Source of the DNA: JBBDWZ01 sp050732575
Lineage (GTDB): Bacteria; Gemmatimonadota; Gemmatimonadetes; Longimicrobiales; RSA9
Assembly (NCBI GenBank): GCA_050732575.1
Contig: JBOHRF010000002.1
Coordinates: 10,933-74,932 of the forward strand
Reading direction: 5' to 3'
DNA length: 64,000 nucleotides
Below are positions 7,412 through 16,154 of the stretch, piece after piece; position 1 is the first letter of the stretch; each line of letters opens with the position of its first letter. The notes beneath the pieces were generated by a model that saw only the letters and a program-made list of their open reading frames with translations, was not told where the DNA came from and ran no database searches. The position numbers and the translations under genes were made by a program.

Positions 7412-9940
7412 ATGGCCAAGTCCGATCCGCTCAAGACCTATCGCGACAAGCGCTCCGCAGACCGCACACCCGAGCCATTTTCAGGCGGCGCCAGTGAGAC
7501 CGGTCGCGCGTACGTCATCCAGAAGCACGCCGCGCGCAGGCTGCACTACGATTTCCGGTTGGAGCACAACGGCGCGCTGCTGTCCTGGGCGGTGCCCAAC
7601 GGTCCGTCGCGCAATCCCGTAGACAAGCAGCTGGCCGTGCACGTCGAGGATCACCCCGTCGAATATGTCGATTTCGAGGGCATCATCCCGGAGGGCAACT
7701 ATGGCGCGGGCGCCGTGATCGTGTGGGATCGCGGCACCTTTTCCTGGCTGGAGGATCCGGACGCGGGGCTCGAGAAAGGCAAATTGCTGTTCGAGATACA
7801 CGGCCAGAAACTGCGCGGGCGCTGGACGCTGGTGAAGATCAAGAAGGCCGAGAAGGAATGGCTGCTCATCAAGGAGCGCGACGGCTATGCCAGCGAGAAC
7901 GGTCAGGACTTCCCGCAGGATTCCGTGCTCTCGGGTCTCACGGTCGAAGAGTTGAAGCAGGGCCACTCGCGCACGGCCGACATCGAAGAGGCATTGCAGG
8001 ACAGTAAGGCTGCACAGGCTCGCCTCCAGCCCGAAGCGGTCGAGCTGATGCATGCAGAAACCGCGGATAAACCGTTCACGCGTGAAGACTGGATCTTCGA
8101 GCTGAAGTACGATGGCTACCGCTTGCTGGCTGCCAAGACGAATGGCAAGTCAAAGCTGATCACGCGCAACAACAACGATGCCACGGACACGTTCCCGGAA
8201 ATTGCGCGTGCGGTAGCCGCGCTGCCCTACGATCACATCCTGCTGGATGGCGAGGTCGTGGTGCAGGATGAAGATGGCAAGCCAAGCTTTCAGCGCCTGC
8301 AGCAGCGCGGCCGCTTCCTGCGCGTGGCCGACATACGGCGCGCCGCAGCGCAGCATCCCGCCACCTTCTTTGCTTTCGACCTGATCGGCTTTGGAGAATA
8401 CGACCTGCGCACGTTGCCGTTGCTGGAGCGCAAGGCACTGCTGCAGCGCGCATTGCCCAGGGCCGGCATCATCCGTTATGCCGATCACGTGGAAAACAGG
8501 GGTGATGACTTCTTTGGCGCGGCCAAGCAGCTGGGCCTGGAAGGCATTGTTGCCAAGCGGGCGAGTGCCAAATACCGCGGCGGCCGCTCCAAAGATTGGC
8601 TCAAGATCCGGGTCGATCAGAGCGATGACTTCGTGATCGTCGGCTACACGGCGCCGCGTGGCTCGCGCACTGCATTCGGTGCCCTGCAGCTGGGCATCTA
8701 TCGCAACAACGAGTTGAGGTACGCGGGCAGTGTAGGCACCGGCTTCACGGACAAGCAGCTGCAAACGATCAAGGCGCAGCTCGATGCACACATCGTGCGT
8801 GAGCCACCCTGCACCGGCGCGCCCAAAACCAAGGGTGACACCTGGGTCGAGCCGCTTTACGTGTGTGAAGTCGGCTACCGCGAATGGACCGAAGAAGCGC
8901 TGCTGCGGCATCCCGTCTTCATCAGGCTCCGTGATGATAAGCGGCCGGAAGAGTGCATCGCGCGAGCTGTCCAGGGCGACGGCGAGGAACTGCTGGCGCA
9001 CGATGATGAACCCGCGCCCGTTTTCGTTTCCTCGCCCTCGCCCTCGCCGGCGCCCCTGCCCGAGGTGGCCTTCACTAACCTGACCAAGGTCTTCTTCCCC
9101 GAGCACGGCTACACCAAGGGCAACCTCATCGAGTATTATCGCGCGATTGCACCCTGGTTGCTGCCGTATCTGAAGGATCGGCCGGTCACGCTGACTCGTT
9201 ATCCCGACGGCATTCATGGCAAGTCATTCTTTCAGAAAGATGCGCCCGAGTGGACGCCCGAGTGGGTGCGCACGGAGTTGATGTGGAGTGAGGAAGCGCA
9301 GCGTGAGGTGCGTCAGTTCATCTGCGATGATGAACCGACGCTCCTGTATCTGGCCAACTCGGGGACGATACCACTGCACATTGCGTCGAGCCGGTTGGGA
9401 TCGCTGGAAACACCGGACTGGTGCAGTCTGGATCTCGATCCCAAGGAAGCACCGTTCGAGCACGTGATCGAAGTGGCGCAGGCCACGCGTGAATTGTGTG
9501 ACACAATTGGCTTGCCGACGTTTGCCAAAACCACGGGCTCGTCCGGCATCCACGTGTTGATTCCGCTGGGCAAGCAGGTCACGCATGAGCAGTGCAAGCA
9601 GTTGGGCGAGCTGCTGGCGCGGGCGATCGTGGCACGGCGCCCCGACATGGCTACTATCGAGCGCGTGATTGGCAAGCGGGCGGGCAAGATTTACGTGGAC
9701 TTCGGCCAGAATGGTCATGGCAAGTTGCTGGTCTCACCGTTCTGTGTGCGACCTCTGCCGGGCGCTCCCGTTTCCATGCCTTTGATGTGGGATGAAGTGC
9801 AACCCGGCCTCAGCATCCTGGACTTCACCATCGTCAATGCACCGGCTCGCATGCGCGAGCGCGGCAACCCGATGGCGGCCGTGCTGGACTCGAAGCCCGA
9901 TCTGATGAGCGCGTTGGGCAAATTATACGATAAGTTGTAA
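7412..9940 (+). CDS. ligD: Multifunctional ATP-dependent DNA ligase LigD (PE-LIG-POL)
   Basis: The 842-aa enzyme seals and fills double-strand breaks in bacterial non-homologous end joining. Domains in order: 3'-phosphoesterase (1-205, with KHAARRLHYDFRLE and HVEDHPVEY metal and substrate residues); ATP-dependent ligase (215-520, nucleotidyl-acceptor Lys in KYDGYR at about 232, DGEVVV, GLEGIVAKR, DWLKIR); archaeo-eukaryotic primase-type polymerase (545-842, metal-binding LDLDP at about 672, TTGSSGIHVLIPL). This order is that of Pseudomonas LigD rather than Mycobacterium. A Ser/Pro-rich linker (residues about 530-545) separates ligase and polymerase. No Ku gene is in the window. The 5' quarter is duplicated as a pseudogene at 5655-6286. 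Confidence 0.97.
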   Translation: MAKSDPLKTYRDKRSADRTPEPFSGGASETGRAYVIQKHAARRLHYDFRLEHNGALLSWAVPNGPSRNPVDKQLAVHVEDHPVEYVDFEGIIPEGNYGAGAVIVWDRGTFSWLEDPDAGLEKGKLLFEIHGQKLRGRWTLVKIKKAEKEWLLIKERDGYASENGQDFPQDSVLSGLTVEELKQGHSRTADIEEALQDSKAAQARLQPEAVELMHAETADKPFTREDWIFELKYDGYRLLAAKTNGKSKLITRNNNDATDTFPEIARAVAALPYDHILLDGEVVVQDEDGKPSFQRLQQRGRFLRVADIRRAAAQHPATFFAFDLIGFGEYDLRTLPLLERKALLQRALPRAGIIRYADHVENRGDDFFGAAKQLGLEGIVAKRASAKYRGGRSKDWLKIRVDQSDDFVIVGYTAPRGSRTAFGALQLGIYRNNELRYAGSVGTGFTDKQLQTIKAQLDAHIVREPPCTGAPKTKGDTWVEPLYVCEVGYREWTEEALLRHPVFIRLRDDKRPEECIARAVQGDGEELLAHDDEPAPVFVSSPSPSPAPLPEVAFTNLTKVFFPEHGYTKGNLIEYYRAIAPWLLPYLKDRPVTLTRYPDGIHGKSFFQKDAPEWTPEWVRTELMWSEEAQREVRQFICDDEPTLLYLANSGTIPLHIASSRLGSLETPDWCSLDLDPKEAPFEHVIEVAQATRELCDTIGLPTFAKTTGSSGIHVLIPLGKQVTHEQCKQLGELLARAIVARRPDMATIERVIGKRAGKIYVDFGQNGHGKLLVSPFCVRPLPGAPVSMPLMWDEVQPGLSILDFTIVNAPARMRERGNPMAAVLDSKPDLMSALGKLYDKL

Positions 9941-9979
9941 TCCGTTCGTCACCGTCACCTTCACCGTCACCTTCCGTTC

Positions 9980-10690
9980 ATGAAACGACTCTTCACCGGC
10001 ACCAGTGGCTTTGCCTACAAGGAATGGAAGGGCAGCTTTTACCCTGAAGACCTGCCCGACTCGAAGATGCTGCACTTCTATGGCGAACACTTTGGCGCGG
10101 TCGAGATCAACAACACGTTCTATCGCATGCCCAACGAGAAGGTGTTGCAGGACTGGTCGGCGCAGGTTCCTGGTGAGTTCCAGTTCGTGCTCAAGGCCTC
10201 GCGTCAGATAACGCACATCAAGCGGCTCAAAGAACGCGACCCCTTCGACTATTTCCTCAAAACGTCCGCGGCTCTGGCCGACCGGCGCGGCCCATTCCTA
10301 ATCCAGCTGCCACCCAATTTGAAGAAGGAAATCGAGCGGCTGCGCAGCTTTCTTTCCTGGCTGCCAACGGATGTGCGCGCTGCATTCGAGTTCCGACACG
10401 AGAGCTGGCACGACCAGGATGTGTTCGCCGCACTGCGCGACTACAACGCCGCACTCTGCATCGCACAAGTCGAAGAAGAAGAAGGGGCGCTGCAGACGCC
10501 CTTCGTGCCGACCGCCGATTGGGGTTACCTGCGCTTACGCAAAGTCGCGTATGGCCCGGGCGAGTTGGAAGAGTGGGCCACGCGCATCCGCGCGCCCGCC
10601 TGGAACGATGTGTTCGTTTTCTTCAAGCACGAAGATGAGGGAACGGGACCGAAATTGGCCAAGCAGTTCGAGCAAATCGTCAATCGCTAA
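9980..10690 (+). CDS. DUF72 family protein
   Basis: The 236-aa protein begins RLFTGTSGFAYKEWKGSFYP and continues with FGAVEINNTFYRMP, the classic DUF72 (YecE-like TIM-barrel) signature; AFEFRHESWHD and the W-Y pattern near the end also fit. The family has no established biochemical role. It starts 39 bases after ligD in the same direction, and DUF72 genes often neighbour DNA-repair genes, so co-transcription with ligD is likely. The intervening bases carry short CACCGTCACCTTC repeats. The gene ends 22 bases before a long intergenic inverted repeat. Confidence 0.9.
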   Translation: MKRLFTGTSGFAYKEWKGSFYPEDLPDSKMLHFYGEHFGAVEINNTFYRMPNEKVLQDWSAQVPGEFQFVLKASRQITHIKRLKERDPFDYFLKTSAALADRRGPFLIQLPPNLKKEIERLRSFLSWLPTDVRAAFEFRHESWHDQDVFAALRDYNAALCIAQVEEEEGALQTPFVPTADWGYLRLRKVAYGPGELEEWATRIRAPAWNDVFVFFKHEDEGTGPKLAKQFEQIVNR

Positions 10691-10712
10691 GAAAGTCAAC
10701 GAATTCGAGGCC

Positions 10713-10831
10713 ATAGGATTAAGGGGAGGGAGAGGGTTGTAGGGACCGTTTTTGTCGGGTGGTTTCGCCTTGCGTCAGCAAATTTGCACGGGCAGCATCG
10801 GTCCCTGCCACCCTAAATCCTCCCCTTAATC

Positions 10832-10835
<4 letters not shown>
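10713..10835. terminator. Long imperfect inverted repeat between convergent genes
   Basis: The arm 10713-10748 (starting ATAGGATTAAGGGGAGG and ending AGGGACCG) is the reverse complement, with a few mismatches, of 10799-10835; the loop is about 50 bases. It separates two convergent genes and could end transcription from both sides. The arms are far longer than a normal intrinsic terminator, and the stop codon TAG of the minus-strand hydrolase (10832-10834) lies inside the right arm. Confidence 0.7.
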
Positions 10836-11518
<683 letters not shown>

Positions 11519-11576
11519 TTTCAGAAATCAGTTGGAAGGAATTGAATCCCGGTCCGCCTGATTCTAAAACGATTCA

Positions 11577-11595
11577 GGGGAGCCAGCGACTCCCC
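11577..11595 (-). terminator. Rho-independent-type hairpin downstream of aceA
   Basis: GGGGAG (11577-11582) pairs with CTCCCC (11590-11595) around a 7-base loop, 40 bases past the aceA stop. On the minus strand it is followed by a short T-containing stretch (GAATCGTTTTAG). Near it, copies of a GACGCGT-like 7-mer repeat at 11613-11632. Confidence 0.5.
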
Positions 11596-11634
11596 CGATT
11601 TCGTTCCTCGTACGCGTAACGCGTCACGCGTCAC

Positions 11635-12927
11635 TCAATGGAACTGCGCGGCCTCGGTCGAGCCTGCCAGGGCTGAGGTCGAAACATCATTGCCCGCCAC
11701 GGCCAGCAAGACCTGATCGAAATAGCCAGCCCCGACTTCGCGCTGATGTTTGACTGCGGTATAGCCGTTGGCTTCATGCGCAAACTCGAGATTCTGGATC
11801 GCCGTGTACGCGGGCATGCCTTGCTCAGCATACGCGCGCGCCAGCTCGAACGTGGCCAGGTTGTTGATGTGCCAGCCGGCCAGTGTGATGAACTGGAACT
11901 TGTAGCCCATGGCGCCCAGCTCAGTCTGGAACTTGGCGATGGTCGTGGCATCCAGGTTCTTCGACCAGTTGAACGAAGGCGAACAGTTGTAGGCCAGCAG
12001 TTTGTCGGGATGGCGCTCGTGGATGGCTTCCGCAAACTCTTTGGCTTCGGCCAGGTCGGGCTTGCTGGTCTCACACCAGACCAGGTCTGCGTAGGGAGCG
12101 TAGGCCAGCCCGCGCGCAATCGCGGCATCAATGCCATCGCGTACGCGGAAGTAGCCTTCGGCGGTGCGTTCACCGCTCAGGAACTCCCGATCGCGCGGAT
12201 CGATGTCGCTGGTGAGCAGTGTAGCGGAGTTGGCGTCCGTGCGGGCTACCAACACGGTGGGCACATCCATCACGTCACTGGCCAGGCGCGCAGCAATCAG
12301 GGTGCGCAGGAATTGCGAGGTGGGCACGAGCACTTTGCCGCCCAGGTGTCCACACTTCTTTTCACTGGCCAGCTGATCTTCGAAATGCACGCCCGCGGCA
12401 CCGGCCGCAATCATTGATTTCATGAGCTCGAAGGCATGGAGGGGTCCACCAAAACCGGCTTCCGCATCCGCAACGATGGGAATCATCCAGTGTGTATCGC
12501 GCTTGCCCTCGGACCAGTCGATTTGATCGGCGCGCAGCAAGGCATTGTTCAGGCGTTGCACCAGGGCAGGCACGCTGTTCGACGGGTACAGGCTCTGGTC
12601 GGGATAGGTCTGGCCGGCCAGGTTCGCGTCACCGGCAACTTGCCAGCCGCTCAGGTAGATGGCATCGAGTCCGCCCCGCACCATTTGCACGGCCTGCGCG
12701 CCGGTCAGTGCACCGAACGTACGTACCAACTCGCGGTTGTTGAGCAGATACCAGAGCCGTTTGGCGCCGTGCCGCGCAATGGTGTGTTCAATGGCCAGCG
12801 AGCCACGCAGTTTGACAACGTCTTCGGCCGTATACGGTCGTTGCACGCCGGCCCAGCGCGAGTCCAGGGTCCAGCGTCGTTTCAGGTTCTCTACTTGTGC
12901 CATGAAGCTGCTGCCATTGCCCTGCAT
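11635..12927 (-). CDS. aceA: Isocitrate lyase
   Basis: The enzyme splits isocitrate to glyoxylate and succinate, the first step of the glyoxylate shunt. The 430-aa length is normal. It carries the family signature KKCGHLGGKVL with the catalytic Cys at about 192, the substrate-loop residues VADAEAGFGG, and WYLLNNRELVRTFGALTGAQAVQM near the start. ATG 12925-12927 is chosen because GGAGG lies four bases upstream, just past the aceB stop. It sits 10 bases after aceB in an aceBA operon and ends before a hairpin at 11577-11595. It permits growth on acetate or fatty acids. Confidence 0.97.
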   Translation of the reverse strand: MQGNGSSFMAQVENLKRRWTLDSRWAGVQRPYTAEDVVKLRGSLAIEHTIARHGAKRLWYLLNNRELVRTFGALTGAQAVQMVRGGLDAIYLSGWQVAGDANLAGQTYPDQSLYPSNSVPALVQRLNNALLRADQIDWSEGKRDTHWMIPIVADAEAGFGGPLHAFELMKSMIAAGAAGVHFEDQLASEKKCGHLGGKVLVPTSQFLRTLIAARLASDVMDVPTVLVARTDANSATLLTSDIDPRDREFLSGERTAEGYFRVRDGIDAAIARGLAYAPYADLVWCETSKPDLAEAKEFAEAIHERHPDKLLAYNCSPSFNWSKNLDATTIAKFQTELGAMGYKFQFITLAGWHINNLATFELARAYAEQGMPAYTAIQNLEFAHEANGYTAVKHQREVGAGYFDQVLLAVAGNDVSTSALAGSTEAAQFH

Positions 12928-12937
12928 GGGGCCTCCA

Positions 12938-14533
12938 TCAGTCCAGGTGTTTGTAACCAGCGAGTGTGAGGAAAGGCACGAACTCCGCGCTGAGTACCAG
13001 CTCGTCGAGCAAGCGCGCCGCGTCGGCCAGGCGCGCTGCGCCGTCCTTGCGCGCGGCTTGCAGCCGAGCCAGCTGATCGGCGCGAAGTTCGTTGTACAAT
13101 GCGCGCGTCAGAGGTGAGCCATCATCCAGTTGCGACCCGTGCACGCGCCATTGCCAGAGCTGCGCACGTGAGATCTCCGCGGTCGCCACGTCTTCCATGA
13201 GGTCGTGGATGGCTACTGCGCCTGTACCGCGCAGCCAGGCATCCAGGTAGACCAGCGCCACCTCGATGTTGGTGGCAACGCCAGCGCGCGTGATGTGACC
13301 GCCCGGGATACGCACGTCGAGCAGGTCGCGCGCCGTGATCTGGACATCGGCGCGCAGCACGTGCTTCTGGTGCGGCCGATCGCCCAGCGCGCGCTGAAAC
13401 ACCTCGCCGGCCACCGGCACCAGGTCCGGGTGCGCGACCCAGGTTCCGTCGAAGCCCTTGCCGCTCTCGCGCACTTTGTCTTCCCGCACTTTCGTGAGTG
13501 CGCGCTCGGTGACTTCGGCATCCCGTCGATTCGGGATGAAGGCGGCCATCCCGCCAAGGGCGTGGGCGCCGCGCCGATGACAGGTCTGCACCAGCAGGTC
13601 GGCGTACGCGCCCATGAAAGGCACGGCCATGGTGACCTGCGCGCGATCGGGCAGGACAAAATCGGAGCGATGGGCAAATTTCTTGATCGTGGAGAAGATG
13701 TAGTCCCAGCGCCCCGCGTTGAGGCCGGCGGCATGCTCGCGCAGCTCGTAGAGGATTTCGTCCATCTCGAAGGCGGCCAGGATGGTTTCGATCAAAACCG
13801 TGGCCCGGATGGTGCCGCGCGGCACTTCCAGCGCGTCCTGCGCGAAGGTGAACACATCGTTCCACAGACGCGCTTCCAGATGGCTTTCCAGCTTGGGTAG
13901 GTAGAAATACGGGCCGGTGCCGCGTTCCAGCAGAGCGCGCACGTTGTGGAAGAAATAAAGCGCAAAATCGAACAGACTCGCTGAGACCGGCTCGCCCGTC
14001 ACTGTGCAGTGCTTTTCAACCAGATGCCAGCCGCGCGGACGTACGACCAGCGTAGCAATCGTTGGATTGAGTCGATACTCCTTGCCGTCCGGACTGCGGA
14101 ACGCCAGCTCACGACGCACAGCGTCCTGCAAGTTTGCCTGACCTTCTACAACATTCGACCAGGTAGGCGAAAGCGAATCTTCGAAGTCGGCCATGAAGAC
14201 CTGCGCGCCTGAGTTGAGCGCGTTGATCATCATCTTGCGATCGACTGGACCCGTGATCTCGACCCGCCGATCGTCCAGATCTTTGGGCGCAACCGCCACG
14301 CGCCATGCCGCTTCGCGTATGTGGCTCGTCTCGGGGAGAAAGGAGGGCAGCGCTCCGGATCGTAACGTTATTTGACGCTCGTCGCGCAGGCGCAACAGCT
14401 CTCGACGTCGCGGCTCAAACTCCTGATGCAGGCGAGCCACGAAGGAAAGCGCCTCCGGCGTCAGGACCCGGTCCGCTCCTTTCGGGTCTTCAGCGCCTGG
14501 CTGCGCAATCTCGAATACAGCGCCCGCATTCAA
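12938..14533 (-). CDS. aceB: Malate synthase A
   Basis: The enzyme condenses glyoxylate with acetyl-CoA to malate, the second shunt step. The 531-aa product has the malate synthase A pattern: TGPVDRKMMINALNSGAQVFMADFEDS near residue 100, RPRGWHLVEKH, GTIRATVLIETILAAFEMDEIL, LNAGRWDYIFSTIKKF and DGTWVAHPDLVPVA. It is the promoter-proximal gene of the aceB-aceA operon. Upstream (14534-15061) lies a gene-free region with paired repeat arrays rather than a regulator gene, so how the shunt is controlled is not visible. Confidence 0.97.
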   Translation of the reverse strand: MNAGAVFEIAQPGAEDPKGADRVLTPEALSFVARLHQEFEPRRRELLRLRDERQITLRSGALPSFLPETSHIREAAWRVAVAPKDLDDRRVEITGPVDRKMMINALNSGAQVFMADFEDSLSPTWSNVVEGQANLQDAVRRELAFRSPDGKEYRLNPTIATLVVRPRGWHLVEKHCTVTGEPVSASLFDFALYFFHNVRALLERGTGPYFYLPKLESHLEARLWNDVFTFAQDALEVPRGTIRATVLIETILAAFEMDEILYELREHAAGLNAGRWDYIFSTIKKFAHRSDFVLPDRAQVTMAVPFMGAYADLLVQTCHRRGAHALGGMAAFIPNRRDAEVTERALTKVREDKVRESGKGFDGTWVAHPDLVPVAGEVFQRALGDRPHQKHVLRADVQITARDLLDVRIPGGHITRAGVATNIEVALVYLDAWLRGTGAVAIHDLMEDVATAEISRAQLWQWRVHGSQLDDGSPLTRALYNELRADQLARLQAARKDGAARLADAARLLDELVLSAEFVPFLTLAGYKHLD

Positions 14534-14710
14534 ACGTAGTCTCCCACTGGAAATCCTGAGCGGAGCGAGCCGCCTCGGCCCGGGGAGCGGGTCCGAGGCA
14601 GGCTGAACTCCACTTACGCACTTCCTGAAAGGGCAGACCGTATGCCAAACGGTCGCCCCGGCGAATCGTGCTCCAATGGCCTATTGAACTTTTCGCGCTG
14701 GAGCAACCCG

Positions 14711-14797
14711 TTGAACCGGATGAGTCGGATGATTCGGATGAACCGGGATGAACTGGATGAACCGGGATGAACCGGGATGAACCGGGATGAAATCGGG
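14711..14797. repeat. Tandem GGATGAACCG-type array, left member of a facing pair
   Basis: About eight to nine units of a 10-base motif (GGATGAACCG, with 9-base variants such as GGATGAGTC and GGATGATTC) run head to tail. The complementary array lies at 14968-15064, so the two can pair over about 90 bases. The intervening 170 bases and the flank to aceB hold no convincing gene. Confidence 0.8.
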
Positions 14798-14967
14798 AGT
14801 AACGGGAAGGAGGAAAGGCGGTAGTGGCTCGCAGTAGCCAGGACTCGAGTTGACTGTCCCGGGGTCAAGCCACTGTCAGTTTTTCGCTGCCCAGCGCGAT
14901 ACCCTCCCACGAATAAGCTCGCCCCCTTGGTGCTCCCGCCGTTCCCGACTTCACCGCCGGTATACCG

Positions 14968-15064
14968 CATTCATCGGGTTCAACCGGTTCAACCGGGTTC
15001 ATCCGATTCATCCGATTCATGCGACTCATCCGGTTCATCCGACTCGTCCGCTAAACCCGGTTCA
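14968..15064. repeat. Tandem TTCATCCGA/TTCAACCGG array, right member of a facing pair
   Basis: About ten 9-base units (TTCATCCGA, TTCAACCGG and close variants) run in the orientation opposite to the array at 14711-14797. The last unit contains the stop codon (TGA, read on the minus strand at 15062-15064) of the aldo/keto reductase. Confidence 0.8.
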
Positions 15065-15982
15065 CGCAAGCCGTTCCCAGTCCTCCGCCATGCGGCGACG
15101 TAGTGTGGCGTCGGGCAACCGGCCGAATCCGGCCCTGATATTGTCCTCGAGATGCCGCGGGTTAGAGGTGGCAGGAATCACGCACGTGACAGCCGGGTGT
15201 GACACGATGTATTTGAGAAAGATCTGACCCCAGCTGGCACAGTCGATTTCTACTGCCCACGCCGGCAACGGTTTGCCGCGCACACGAGCGAACATCTCTC
15301 CGCTCTCGAAGGGTCGATTGATCAGGACTGCGACGTTTTGGTCGGCTGCTACCGAGAGTAGGCGCTGCTCGGCGGCGCGCGTGGCCAGCGAGTAGTTGAA
15401 TTGCACGAAGTCGATACCACCGCGTCGAATCAGTCGCTCCAGCGTGTCGAAGGCGCTCACCTGGTAGTGGGTGATGCCGACGTAACGCACGCGGCCTTCC
15501 TGTTTCCAGGAGCCCAACGTCTGCAGATGCGTGTCGACATCCAGCAGATTGTGCACTTGCATGAGGTCCATGCGCCGCACACGCATGCGTTGGAAGGATT
15601 GATTCATCTGACGTATGCCGGCTTCGCGGCCCGAGGTCCAGACCTTGGTCGCATAGAACAGTGTGTCCGGCTGTGAGAGCCGGCCCGCCAGCTCGCCCAG
15701 GACAGACTCGGCCCGGCCGTACATAGGTGAGGAATCGACCAGGCGCGCGCCCGCAGCTGTGAACTGGCGCAACACGCTGGCCAGTGGCTCGAGCGCCTGC
15801 GCTCCCGCCACGTCAAACGTTTGCCACGTTCCCAGTCCAATCACCGGGATGCGTTCGGTTGTAACCGGGATCCCGCGCTGGATCATCCGTTCTTGCTGTT
15901 GCAGCCAGAGCCATGCAGCGCCCAGCACGAAGCTGCGGCGCGTGAGGTCGGACGTGTTTGTATTCCTTGCACTCTGACTCAT
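15062..15982 (-). CDS. Aldo/keto reductase with a twin-arginine signal
   Basis: The 306-aa protein begins with a Tat-like motif (TRRSFVLGAAW at about residues 13-24), suggesting export of a folded cofactor-containing enzyme. The aldo/keto reductase barrel follows: IPVIGLGTWQTFD, active-site LVDSSPMYGRAE (Asp, Tyr), the Lys strand FYATKVW, and His in RYVGITHYQV. NADPH-binding residues lie in VIPATSNPRHLEDN near the end. ATG 15980-15982 is chosen for this signal; the frame is open further upstream but would bury the signal. Substrate is unknown. It is divergent from treZ. Confidence 0.85.
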   Translation of the reverse strand: MSQSARNTNTSDLTRRSFVLGAAWLWLQQQERMIQRGIPVTTERIPVIGLGTWQTFDVAGAQALEPLASVLRQFTAAGARLVDSSPMYGRAESVLGELAGRLSQPDTLFYATKVWTSGREAGIRQMNQSFQRMRVRRMDLMQVHNLLDVDTHLQTLGSWKQEGRVRYVGITHYQVSAFDTLERLIRRGGIDFVQFNYSLATRAAEQRLLSVAADQNVAVLINRPFESGEMFARVRGKPLPAWAVEIDCASWGQIFLKYIVSHPAVTCVIPATSNPRHLEDNIRAGFGRLPDATLRRRMAEDWERLA

Positions 15983-16154
15983 ACACAAAGGCTCGCCTGA
16001 GCCGGCACCAGCCCACGGCCCCGCTGTTGTTTGCGGATTCTCTTTGGCGCGCAAGATAACGCGCGGCCTTCCATCGGCCATGACGCGCGGGGCCAATAGT
16101 AAAAGAAGCAAGGAATCAAAACAGGTCCGCATCTTGCCCCCGCCACGATGCCCG

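Noticed and set aside
8150..9217. 355-codon frame antisense to ligD
   Set aside because: It lies wholly inside a complete, motif-rich ligD; long antisense frames are expected at this G+C.
14614..14970. 118-codon minus-strand frame in the aceB upstream region
   Set aside because: Most of it reads through the tandem repeat array; Ser/Arg/Ile periodicity reflects the 10-base unit and there is no ribosome site.
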